The notes under the pieces were generated by a model that saw only the letters and a list, made by a program, of their open reading frames with translations, did not search any database and had not been told where the DNA came from. Shown one piece after another: positions 35,133-44,084 of a DNA stretch of 64,000 bases. This stretch comes from an uncultured Acidobacteriaceae bacterium. Its GTDB lineage: Bacteria; Acidobacteriota; Terriglobia; Terriglobales; Acidobacteriaceae. The translations under genes were made by a program, and so were the position numbers. Position 1 is the first letter of the stretch, and each line of letters opens with the position of its first letter. The DNA is taken from assembly GCA_903911925.1 (NCBI GenBank), contig CAIWFH010000169.1, forward strand, positions 32,960-96,959, in the 5' to 3' direction.

Positions 35133-36845
35133 ATGAAACACTTGCGAAGAATTCTCAGTACCGTCCTTCTCACTCCAATTGGCCTCTTGCTCAGTGGCGC
35201 CATTTGCGTGCGGACCGATGCAGTCGTCGATTCACGCGCTGAGAATTCAAATTGGTTTACCGACATCGCCAGCCGATCGACTTTCTCCTATTGGACCAAC
35301 AACGATTACACAGGGAGAAAATATTTTCCTCAGCCGATGTGCGGCGGCGTTGCGGCGATAGACTACGACAACGACGGCAAGATGGATCTGTTCTTCACCA
35401 ACGGCTCGAAATTGCCTGAGCTCGAAAAGACCGCGCCGGCTTTTTACAATTGCCTTCTGCGCAACAAAGGGGATGGCACATTTGAAGATGTTACCGCCAA
35501 GGCCGGGCTTGGCGGAGCCTATCTGGGCTACAGTTTTGGGGTGGCAGTTGGAGACTACGATAATGACGGCAATGAAGATATTTTCATCTGCAACGCCGGT
35601 CGAAATGCTTTGTATCGCAATAACGGAGACGGCACATTCACCGATGTGACGGCGAGTTCAGGCCTGGACCGCAAGCCGCCAAATGTTCTAAGCGTCGGGG
35701 CAGCCTGGTTTGACTACGATAACGACGGGTTGCTGGATATTATCGTCACGAATTACACAAAGTGGACACCGCAAGCAGACAAGCGATGTTTCATGGACAG
35801 CAAGCGGGAAGAGTACTGTAGCCCAACTCTATATAAGAGCATCGAGTCGAGACTCTACCACAACCTGGGGCACGGGCACTTTGAAGACGTGACCGAATCA
35901 AGCGGCATTGGAAAGGCGCTGGGCAAAGGGATGGGAATATCCATCGCGGATTTCAACGGCGACGGCCTTATGGACATCTTCGTCGCCAACGACACCGAGC
36001 CCAACTTCCTGTTCATCAACCAGGGAAACGGGACTTTCAAGGAGAGCGGTCTTGACTATGGGGTGGCATACAACAATCAAGGAGACACGGTGTCGGGCAT
36101 GGGCTCGGACGCGAAAGACTTCGACAACGACGGCTGGGTAGACATCGTCTACAACGACCTTGCAGGACAGGTCTTTGGCATGTTCAAAAATGAAGGGGGC
36201 AAGTCATTCAGCGATGTAACCTGGGCAACCAAGCTCGGAGCGTTGAGCCGCAACCTGTCAGGCTGGAGCATAGGATTCGTCGACTACAACAACGACGGCT
36301 GGAAAGACATTTACTCAGCGAATGGAGATGTCGATAACCTGGTTGCGAATTCCAAGCAGCACGACACCATGTTTGAGAATGTTGGCGGCAAGACTTTGGT
36401 TGATGCCACCGCCAAGATGGGCCCTGACTTTTCCGTTGCAGGCTACCAACGGGGTTCGGCCTTTGTGGACTTGAACAACGACGGTTTCATGGACCTGGTG
36501 GTGACGTCCCTCGGGCAAAGGCCGCGCATCCTGATGAACAACGCGCTTGTCAAGAATCACTGGCTTATGTTCGATTTGCGCGGGCGCAAGAGCAATCGCG
36601 ACGGGATCGGCGCGACCATCAAGGTGACAACCGGAGCGGGCAGGACTCTTTATAACCATGTGACAACCAGCGTGGGTTTTATGTCGTCGAGTGATCGGCG
36701 CGCGCACTTTGGCCTGGGCGCCGAGGCCAAGGTGTCCAGAGTCGAGATACGATGGCCGAGCGGAATTGTACAAGGCATCGATCATCCCGCTGTCGATGAG
36801 GTCTTGCACGTCGAGGAGCCCGCGAGTATGCCTCCGCATCGATAG
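35133..36845 (+). CDS. CRTAC1-family protein with FG-GAP repeats and ASPIC/UnbV domain (copy 1)
   Basis: An exported 570-residue protein. After a hydrophobic signal (residues about 9-30) come repeated calcium-binding FG-GAP/VCBS units with the DxDxDG pattern: AIDYDNDGKMDLFFTNG, GDYDNDGNEDIFI, FDYDNDGLLDIIV, ADFNGDGLMDIFV, KDFDNDGWVDIVY and VDYNNDGWKDIY. These predict an integrin-like beta-propeller. The last 90 residues form the ASPIC/UnbV domain (DGIGATIKVTTGAGRTLYNH, HFGLG, EIRWPSG). The family is named after human CRTAC1 and is common in Acidobacteriota and Planctomycetes, but its role is unclear; extracellular binding of calcium and ligand is likely. It follows a TPR gene. Confidence 0.92.
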   Translation: MKHLRRILSTVLLTPIGLLLSGAICVRTDAVVDSRAENSNWFTDIASRSTFSYWTNNDYTGRKYFPQPMCGGVAAIDYDNDGKMDLFFTNGSKLPELEKTAPAFYNCLLRNKGDGTFEDVTAKAGLGGAYLGYSFGVAVGDYDNDGNEDIFICNAGRNALYRNNGDGTFTDVTASSGLDRKPPNVLSVGAAWFDYDNDGLLDIIVTNYTKWTPQADKRCFMDSKREEYCSPTLYKSIESRLYHNLGHGHFEDVTESSGIGKALGKGMGISIADFNGDGLMDIFVANDTEPNFLFINQGNGTFKESGLDYGVAYNNQGDTVSGMGSDAKDFDNDGWVDIVYNDLAGQVFGMFKNEGGKSFSDVTWATKLGALSRNLSGWSIGFVDYNNDGWKDIYSANGDVDNLVANSKQHDTMFENVGGKTLVDATAKMGPDFSVAGYQRGSAFVDLNNDGFMDLVVTSLGQRPRILMNNALVKNHWLMFDLRGRKSNRDGIGATIKVTTGAGRTLYNHVTTSVGFMSSSDRRAHFGLGAEAKVSRVEIRWPSGIVQGIDHPAVDEVLHVEEPASMPPHR

Positions 36846-37112
36846 CTCCGACAAAGCCGGAACAAATGCGTAATGAGATCGCTGCGGCAACTGGAGTACA
36901 CTGTCGTCGCCGAGAAAACTGCATGGGATTTTCATCTGAATCCGCCCCTTCGCGCAGACGAGCCCAGGGCAGGCGGAGGACCCCAGTTCGCGGAACGCCC
37001 CAACTGCCGGTTTCGATACCTGGGGAAGGAAAGATATCAGCGCGAGATTGGGGCTCAGTATCAAACTGAGCAAGGTCCGGGATTTGTAATTGCTTTCACA
37101 GAAAGGACTGTT

Positions 37113-39734
37113 ATGACCGTGAACCGCCGGGATTTTCTTTTTGGATCCGCATCGCTGGTGCTCGGAATTTCCTGTGCCGACTCCATTGCACAGCAACCCA
37201 GCCTGGGGAGAACCGCGGCAAGGGCATGGCCTGGAAGCGGGAAGCCGAATCGATTTGTCAACTACAACGATGCAACTTTGATCGGTCTGGGTGACGAGCG
37301 CCCGACGTTTCTCGACCAGTACGGCCAGGTGGCCGGCCGCAATGTTCAAATTCTCTTGAATGCGAACTACCCGGTCAAGCCCTTTCACAACGACGCACTT
37401 GTTCCGGATCTGGAGTGGGAACAATGGCTTGAGGATGGCTATCTTCCGATCGTGCGAACCAAAGTGGCAGGACCTGAGTTGGCGGTGGACTGGACATCTT
37501 TCTCGTCGGACTTTGGCGGAGTGAAGTGCGATTATGTTCTTGTCGGCGACGCGGCTCCGCTCCTTCATTTGCGGCTGATGTTCGTCAATTCGACGTCCGT
37601 GCGCGTGGAAGGGGACAGGATCGTCAGCGGCGATCAGGTCTGTGCCATCGTGCCTGCTGCCAAGGTGGGCAGAACCACGAGCGCCAAATACAATCTGCTT
37701 TCTCCCGAGTCCTGGTGTACCGACCTTCCGCGGTGGGACCCGGCTCTTCCCAACATTGAACACCCAGGTCTCGCAAGAGCATTCAATAGCGCGCGTGCAA
37801 TCTATCTGAATCGATCCATCGCATACCGCATACCCGTTTCCTCATCGAGCGCTTACCATGTTTATCTTGGACTTATAACAAACGACAAGAAACGTCCTGG
37901 GGAATCGATTCTAAAGCTCACCGTGAATGGTGAGAGTCAACTTCTGGATTTGGGGAGCCTGGGGCAGGGTAACCCTGCTGTCCTTGAGTTCGAGGCAATT
38001 CCTCAAGACGGGGCGCTGTTGATCACCTCAGAGTGCGATGCCTCATCGATGAGCATGTATCGGGACTGCTTTCTCAATGCTGTCTGGGTGTTCGATGCGG
38101 CAATCGATCGCAACGAACTGAAGACAGGGAACCTGGATAACAGGGCATTGGTTCACATTCCCTGCGGGCACGAACCGGCCACGGATGTTGCCGCCACAGT
38201 CGAGCTTGAATACGCGCCCGGGGGCGGCAACGGGCATTATCTACAGCTACCCTACAGCCTCTCAAGGGGCGACGCTGCTCGAGCCTCCGCGATCTCGCCG
38301 CAGGATGCGGAGACGGATGTCAGGAATCGCTGGGAAAGGTTTCTCGACCGAGGGGCACAATTGAAGGTTGGGGTTCCGCGCCTGGATAACCTTTATCGCA
38401 CCAGCATACTGAATATTCTTCTGATGCGCACACGCTACCCTGGAGAGGCGAACGCCGGCGAGGACCTCTATGTGGTAAAACCCGGCGCCAGCATTTACGA
38501 CAATTTCTGGATCCGCGATGGTTCGTATATTGCGAATGCACTGGGACTGGCCGGCTATTCGGAGGAGGTTGAGAAGTCATTGCGTCTTTTCTGGCAGTCT
38601 GGGCTCAAGGGGCAATTCGCGACCTGGGGCCAGCAGCCTGCGGGGTATTGGCAGTCTCCAATAACCCAGTGGGACAGCAACGGCCAGGCACTCTGGGCCC
38701 TGGGCCACCATTTCCAACTCACTCGGGACAAGGCATGGCTCAACGCTGCGTACGAGAGCATTCGGAAGGGGGCCACGTGGATTCGCTATGCGTGCGAACA
38801 AATGAAGTTCACCAACGAAAAGGGCGAGAGACCAATTTACTACGGCTTGCTGCCGCCCGGCGAGGGCGAGGCCATCGCATCGGGCATCAACTACTATCAC
38901 GATTTCTGGGCGCTGCTGGGACTGCATCAGGCTGCGATTGCGGCGGAAGCGCTGGGCAAAGACGCGGATCTTGAAGCATTTCGATCTGCCTATAGCGACT
39001 TGCGCTCCAACCTTATGACCTCAGTGAATTGGTCATTCCAGCACACCGGAAAAGAGAAGTTTATCCCCGCCACGCCCTTCGACAGCGACGTATCCATCTG
39101 GGGGTCTGCGAACGCGCTTTACCCTTGCGGCTTTCTCGATCCGCTGGATCCCATGATGTCGGCTACGCTCGCAACCATGGAAGCATTCTTCGAAGAGAAT
39201 GCTTACAGTTACAAGAAGGGCCATTTGTGGACGTATATCACCGCCGATATTGCGATGTGCCACCTGCTAAGAAACGAGACCGGCCGCTTCTATGAGTTAT
39301 TCAACGGTTTTGTCGATCACGCATCGCCGACCAATGCGTGGGTGGAAGCAATCATGCTGAAAGATCGTCGCGGCACGGGGGATATGCCGCACGGCTGGGC
39401 GGCGGCCGAATATATCTTTCTTCACCGTAACTCGCTGGTCTTTGAAAACGGAGATGTTTTGGAGCTTTGCTGGGGAGTGCAACCGGATTGGCTGGCCGAT
39501 GGCGCCGACCTCTCCGCCAAGAGTGCGCCGACGCACTTCGGAAAGGTGGATTTCGAATTGCACCGTGCCGGCGATCAACTCATCGTAAAATATCGCCTTG
39601 ACAGTCATGGCTTCAAATCCCCATCGAAGACCGCGCTTCACATTCCGCCGCTACAACGGCCAGTAACATCGGTAAGCGTCAATTCGGTTCAGTATCAACT
39701 AAAACCAGGACAGAGAGTGATTGCCATCGGTTAA
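37113..39734 (+). CDS. Six-hairpin glycosidase-like protein, Tat-exported (A)
   Basis: An 873-residue secreted protein of unassigned family. The start at 37113 is chosen because AAAGGA precedes it and a twin-arginine signal follows (NRRDFLFGSASLVLGIS); the frame is open upstream but unsupported. The N-terminal about 430 residues are beta-rich. The C-terminal half is an (alpha/alpha)6 barrel with DNFWIRDGSYIANALGLAGY, WGQQPAGYWQSPITQWDSNG, QALWALGHHFQLT, HDFWALLGLHQAAI and GDMPHGWAAAEYIF. WIRDGSY and the paired acidic residues resemble GH15/GH37/GH63-type active sites, so an exo-acting glycosidase is likely. The substrate is unknown. It is separated from GH36 by 197 bases. Confidence 0.82.
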   Translation: MTVNRRDFLFGSASLVLGISCADSIAQQPSLGRTAARAWPGSGKPNRFVNYNDATLIGLGDERPTFLDQYGQVAGRNVQILLNANYPVKPFHNDALVPDLEWEQWLEDGYLPIVRTKVAGPELAVDWTSFSSDFGGVKCDYVLVGDAAPLLHLRLMFVNSTSVRVEGDRIVSGDQVCAIVPAAKVGRTTSAKYNLLSPESWCTDLPRWDPALPNIEHPGLARAFNSARAIYLNRSIAYRIPVSSSSAYHVYLGLITNDKKRPGESILKLTVNGESQLLDLGSLGQGNPAVLEFEAIPQDGALLITSECDASSMSMYRDCFLNAVWVFDAAIDRNELKTGNLDNRALVHIPCGHEPATDVAATVELEYAPGGGNGHYLQLPYSLSRGDAARASAISPQDAETDVRNRWERFLDRGAQLKVGVPRLDNLYRTSILNILLMRTRYPGEANAGEDLYVVKPGASIYDNFWIRDGSYIANALGLAGYSEEVEKSLRLFWQSGLKGQFATWGQQPAGYWQSPITQWDSNGQALWALGHHFQLTRDKAWLNAAYESIRKGATWIRYACEQMKFTNEKGERPIYYGLLPPGEGEAIASGINYYHDFWALLGLHQAAIAAEALGKDADLEAFRSAYSDLRSNLMTSVNWSFQHTGKEKFIPATPFDSDVSIWGSANALYPCGFLDPLDPMMSATLATMEAFFEENAYSYKKGHLWTYITADIAMCHLLRNETGRFYELFNGFVDHASPTNAWVEAIMLKDRRGTGDMPHGWAAAEYIFLHRNSLVFENGDVLELCWGVQPDWLADGADLSAKSAPTHFGKVDFELHRAGDQLIVKYRLDSHGFKSPSKTALHIPPLQRPVTSVSVNSVQYQLKPGQRVIAIG

Positions 39735-39931
39735 GCTCTTCTGCAGGCCGTCCTGCGCATGAAGGCTCGGCGCGACGGGCGGCCGCCTGGGCATGCAGGG
39801 GCGAAATAGTCAGGGGAGACTCTATCGCGGCTCGTCAAGTAACCGCGAATGATTCTAAAATCGATTGACTTCGAAAACCAACTTGTTCGATTTGAGCGCA
39901 GAGAATGCCGATGAAATGGGGGAGAAAAGCG

Positions 39932-42094
39932 ATGAAACATGCGAGTGGAATTCTGGAATCAAGAAGACGGCTGCTTCAGAACGGGATGCTGGTGGCCTCA
40001 GGTTTTGCGATAGTTCCCGCGGCGTTCAGCGCGGCGTTGGACGCCCAGGACAATCTCAACGACCAGCCAGGCGGAGAATCCTGGACGATAGGCAATAAGT
40101 GGCTATCGAGGACTATCGTCTTCAGGCCAAAGACAGGACTATTCACGCAGAAATTCTCCGATTTGGCGACAGGTGCAGATTTCATCGCTCCCGGCCAGAC
40201 TCGATCGTTCAGGACTCCGGAGTTTTCTTTTCATTGCGGTTCAAAGAGTTGCGCTGGAGAGAGTCCTTTGTGGAATCTGCTCGGCTCCAGCCGTGCGGAT
40301 TTGCCCCATGGCAAGTCTCTGACCATACGACTGCGGCACACGGAAGAGCCGGTGGAAGCGTCGGTGGTGTACAGCGTCTACGATGAACACGCCGCGATTC
40401 GCAAACACCTGGTTCTGCACAATGCAGGCCAAGAGGTGCTGCACATTTCGCACATGAGCGTCGAGGCGCTCAGTATTTCACTCGGGCCGGCGAATGAAAC
40501 GACGTTGTTAACTCAATATGGCACAACCCCTCGCGAGACGTTTTATACGGGGCGCTCTGAAGACGCCGGGTTGCTGGTTGCCAACGGCCGCACCGGAGAC
40601 GGGCTCGCGGTAATCAGCGAAGTGCCGGGATACATGAAGCGCACCGAGGTTGGCGGATGGGACCTGGCGGACGGCTTTTGCATCAGCGTCATGTACGACA
40701 CGGATCTTATGCCATTCGAGCGCACTCTCGCGCCGGGCGAGGAGTTCACGACGGCGGCTTCATCCCTTGTGCTGTTCCGCAACGGCGACGAGTTCAACGA
40801 TCCGCATTGGGCGCTGCCATCTTACACGTCGAAGGTGCTTGAACGGCGCGTCGATGCGCAAGGTCCGCCGTGGATTTACAACACCTGGGAGCCGTTCGAG
40901 CGGAGCATCAACCACGACATCGTACTTGAGCTTATCGACGCCGCAAGCGCGATGGGAATGGACGTCTTCACCATTGACGATGGCTGGCAGTTGGACTATG
41001 GCGAGAATGCGATCAACACAACGTCATTTCCCGGGGGCCTGAAGCCCATCATGGATGCCCTCGAGGGGAAAGGAATGCGGCTGGGGCTGTGGATTCCGCT
41101 CGCGGCAGTTGGAAAGAAGACCGCGGATTATCGGCCGGAATGGGTGACGCAGGATCGCGAAGGCAACCCGAAGACGACCGATACGATGGGCGGCGAGAAA
41201 CAAGTTATGTGCATGGCGTCAGCGTTCCGCGACACCGCAGCGGCGCGCATCATCGATGCGATCGAGCGGTTCAACCTGGCTTATGTGAAGCTCGATATTA
41301 CGACGATCTTCAACGCCTACGGCGAGGCACCCGGTTGCTGGGCCAAGGGACACGATCACAGCAACTGGGCTGAATCGCTGGGGAGGACGTATGAGGGAAT
41401 CTCGTACGTGACAAGGAAGGTTTACGAAAAGCATCCGGAAGTCCTGCTCGACCTCACGTTCGAGCTATGGGGTCAGAAACATATTATCGACGCGGGCTTG
41501 CTGGCAGCGGGCGATCTGGACTGGATGAGCAACGTGGATGACCGCGAGCCGGACTCGGCGGGACCTTTGCAGGCTCGACAGTTGCTTTATCTACGCGCTG
41601 CTTCAATGCCGGTAGAGAGTATGCTGATCGGCAATATCCATGCGGAACTGCCGACGATTCAGGAGAGCTTTGCGACGGCCATAGGCTCGGCTCCACTGCT
41701 TCTCGGCGATCTGCGCAAGCTGAGCGCCGCCGACCGGAAGTGGTACCACGAGAAGATCGGCTGGTTCAAGCAACTGAGAAGAAGCACCAAGATCGGCGAG
41801 AGCTTCTTCCCGCTGGGAAGCTGGCAGCAGACCACACCGGCGAAATGGGATGGATTTGCGCGCATGGCGCGCAGCGGGAATGGCGTGATTGCGCTGTTCC
41901 GCAACAAATCGAACGCTACAGAAGCCATTGTGCAGTTGCCTTTGTTGCCCGCGGGGACGTATAAACTGCGGTCCGTGATTACCGGCAAAGATATGGGCGC
42001 TTTCGCAAAGTCCGACTGGGTTCGCGGTGTGCCCGTCAAGTTTACCGGGGCGGAGCGGGTTGAAGTTATCGAGGTTTCTTCGGTTCAGGGGTAA
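39932..42094 (+). CDS. GH36 alpha-galactosidase-like enzyme, Tat-exported
   Basis: A retaining glycosidase of clan GH-D, 720 residues, expected to remove terminal alpha-galactose. The start at 39932 is preferred because GGGGGAG lies seven bases upstream and yields a Tat signal (ESRRRLLQNGMLVASGFAIV); an ATG 27 bases upstream has no such site. The order is N-terminal supersandwich (about 50-290), TIM barrel from IYNTWEPF (residues 315-322) through FTIDDGWQLDYG, nucleophile D455 in YVKLDITTIF, acid/base Asp at about 536-537 in DWMSNVDDRE, then a C-terminal beta-sandwich. GH36 members also include N-acetylgalactosaminidases and raffinose-acting enzymes, so the exact substrate is open. Confidence 0.92.
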   Translation: MKHASGILESRRRLLQNGMLVASGFAIVPAAFSAALDAQDNLNDQPGGESWTIGNKWLSRTIVFRPKTGLFTQKFSDLATGADFIAPGQTRSFRTPEFSFHCGSKSCAGESPLWNLLGSSRADLPHGKSLTIRLRHTEEPVEASVVYSVYDEHAAIRKHLVLHNAGQEVLHISHMSVEALSISLGPANETTLLTQYGTTPRETFYTGRSEDAGLLVANGRTGDGLAVISEVPGYMKRTEVGGWDLADGFCISVMYDTDLMPFERTLAPGEEFTTAASSLVLFRNGDEFNDPHWALPSYTSKVLERRVDAQGPPWIYNTWEPFERSINHDIVLELIDAASAMGMDVFTIDDGWQLDYGENAINTTSFPGGLKPIMDALEGKGMRLGLWIPLAAVGKKTADYRPEWVTQDREGNPKTTDTMGGEKQVMCMASAFRDTAAARIIDAIERFNLAYVKLDITTIFNAYGEAPGCWAKGHDHSNWAESLGRTYEGISYVTRKVYEKHPEVLLDLTFELWGQKHIIDAGLLAAGDLDWMSNVDDREPDSAGPLQARQLLYLRAASMPVESMLIGNIHAELPTIQESFATAIGSAPLLLGDLRKLSAADRKWYHEKIGWFKQLRRSTKIGESFFPLGSWQQTTPAKWDGFARMARSGNGVIALFRNKSNATEAIVQLPLLPAGTYKLRSVITGKDMGAFAKSDWVRGVPVKFTGAERVEVIEVSSVQG

Positions 42095-42278
42095 GATGCT
42101 GCGGATGCTGGGTCCGAAGGCCGCGTTTGGTGAATCACGTTCCCATCCAGACGCGGCATCTTCTAGGCGCGACAAAACGACATCAAACCTTCGCAAAGGA
42201 GAATTGGCTGCGCGCAAACAGCAGCACTATGCCCGCTATTTGGTTGTCTGCCTTACGAACGCGCGTTGACAATTCGGC

Positions 42279-44075
42279 TTAATGGCCTTCTACAACTGTC
42301 AATATCCTGTCGGCATGAACGTCAGTCAGGACTTGCTTAATGCCAGTCGGCCAAAGTATCTCGATCTTGTCGATAACTGAAGCCTTGCCCAAGCCAAAAT
42401 GCACCCTCTTGTCGCTGGATGAACTGTAGCCTACAGCCGTAGTGGCGTGATTGTATTGAATGCCTTCCGAAGTAGTTACCTTTATCCGCGCGCCCAGGCC
42501 ATCACGATTGTCCTTTGTGCCTACAAGCTTGAGTATGATCCAGTGATTGCCTTTGCGCGTGCGGTTTATCAGGAGTTGCGGCTTGTCGTTCAGGGCGGTG
42601 ACAACGATGTCGATATTCCCGTCGTTGTTCAAATCTCCGAAAGCTGCTCCTCGATGGGCCTTGGGAACCAAAAACCCCGCTCCCGCCGTTGCACTGGCGT
42701 CAGTGAAAGTGAAATTGCCATTGTTCCTTAGCAGCCCGTTGGGCAGGCAGGCAGGCCGATGGTAGATTTCCAGTTCATTATCGAGAATAGCGGCGTTGGC
42801 GGTAAAGAGGTCCTTATAGCCATCGTTATCGAAGTCAAATGCGCCCGTACCCCAGGCGGTCAAACGGCTGCTGAATGCGTCAATCCGCGACAACGCGGTG
42901 ATGTCATCAAAATGATCGCCGGCATTTTTGTAGAGAGGGAATGTATCGCCAAACATTGCGGTGTGAAAGATATCGGGCAGTCCATCATTGTTCATGTCGC
43001 GGAACTCAGCCCCCATTCCGGCGACAACGTTCCCCGTTGAAGTGTAGGCGGTTCCGCTCTCCAATGCCGCATCCTTAAATGTCCCATCTCCGTTGTTATG
43101 AAGAAGGAAGTTGGGGAAGGTGTCGTTGGAAACGAACACGTCGGTAAAGCCGTCGTTGTCATAATCGGCGAAGGCCAACCCCATGCCTTTGCCCACGTAC
43201 TGAGCGATGTGCGAGGGCACGGATACGTCGGTGAAGGTTCCATCTCCGTTGTTCTTGTAGAGAATGTTCGGCGTGCCTGCGAAGTTGTTTGGAGAGCAAT
43301 AGGCTCGGATGCCACTAATTGAACATAACTTGGCGTCTGCAATGTTGTAGTTCAAGTAGTCGATCACAAGCAGATCGAGGAGACCGTCGTTGTTGTAGTC
43401 GAACCATCCCGCGGCCACGGCCCATGCCTTGCCGAGCTTGGGAACCATGCCGGCAACGCCGGCCTTCTCCGTCACATCGGAGAATGTACCGTCGCCATTA
43501 TTGTGCAAGAGCTGGTTCCGGTTCACGCCAACGACATACAGGTCCACAAAACCATCGTTGTCGTAATCGCCCGCGGCTACTCCCATGGAATAGCCGACGC
43601 CCTTCAGGCCGGCTTGTTCAGTGACGTCAGTGAAGGTACCGTCGCCGTTGTTGCGATAGAGCCTGTTGTAGTAGCGCGGCCCAGTTTTTTCGAGCGACGG
43701 TATTTCAGCGCCATTCGTAAAGAAGATGTCGAGAAGGCCGTCGTTGTTGTAGTCGAATACCGCAACGCCACCCATCATGGTTTCAATGGAGTATCGCTGA
43801 GGACTGATGCTGTTGGCCAGGTGAAACGCGATGCCTGCAGCGTCAGCAATATCTTCAAACCTGATGGGGGCGCGGCTATCGGTCGAGTCCTTCGATGTCT
43901 TTGCCGGCGTGCCCGGCAACCCCGATCGTGGTGTCGGCTTATTGGACAGAGAGGTAGACTGGAATGCAATTCCACACAGGTCCGCGAGGGCGCAGAACAG
44001 AATGAAAGCGAGGCAACGCCGCGTCACAATCGCGAATCGCACCGTCGAATTGTGATCACGACTCTGCATTCTCAT
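42279..44075 (-). CDS. CRTAC1-family protein with FG-GAP repeats and ASPIC/UnbV domain (copy 2)
   Basis: A 598-residue paralogue of the protein at 35133-36845. It has an N-terminal hydrophobic signal and at least six DxDxDG calcium-binding repeats, including FDYNNDGLLDIFF, GDYDNDGFVDLYV, ADYDNDGFTDVFV, RDMNNDGLPDIF, FDFDNDGYKDLF and GDLNNDGNIDIVV. It ends with an ASPIC/UnbV domain (DGLGARIKVTTSEGIQYNH, VHFGLG, EILWPTG). It starts nine bases after the stop of the upstream six-hairpin glycosidase gene on the same strand, so the two are one transcription unit. That direct coupling to a glycosidase suggests the protein serves glycan binding or enzyme display. No strong ribosome site is visible. 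Confidence 0.92.
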   Translation of the reverse strand: MRMQSRDHNSTVRFAIVTRRCLAFILFCALADLCGIAFQSTSLSNKPTPRSGLPGTPAKTSKDSTDSRAPIRFEDIADAAGIAFHLANSISPQRYSIETMMGGVAVFDYNNDGLLDIFFTNGAEIPSLEKTGPRYYNRLYRNNGDGTFTDVTEQAGLKGVGYSMGVAAGDYDNDGFVDLYVVGVNRNQLLHNNGDGTFSDVTEKAGVAGMVPKLGKAWAVAAGWFDYNNDGLLDLLVIDYLNYNIADAKLCSISGIRAYCSPNNFAGTPNILYKNNGDGTFTDVSVPSHIAQYVGKGMGLAFADYDNDGFTDVFVSNDTFPNFLLHNNGDGTFKDAALESGTAYTSTGNVVAGMGAEFRDMNNDGLPDIFHTAMFGDTFPLYKNAGDHFDDITALSRIDAFSSRLTAWGTGAFDFDNDGYKDLFTANAAILDNELEIYHRPACLPNGLLRNNGNFTFTDASATAGAGFLVPKAHRGAAFGDLNNDGNIDIVVTALNDKPQLLINRTRKGNHWIILKLVGTKDNRDGLGARIKVTTSEGIQYNHATTAVGYSSSSDKRVHFGLGKASVIDKIEILWPTGIKQVLTDVHADRILTVVEGH

Positions 44076-44084
44076 GCCGGCAAT

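Noticed and set aside
36873..37112. Upstream extension of six-hairpin enzyme A by 80 codons
   Set aside because: It would bury the Tat signal at 37113, which has its own AAAGGA.
36315..37763. 482-codon minus-strand frame across the CRTAC1 and six-hairpin A genes
   Set aside because: Spans two genes and a spacer on the opposite strand; the plus-strand DxDxDG repeats and Tat signal are unmistakable.
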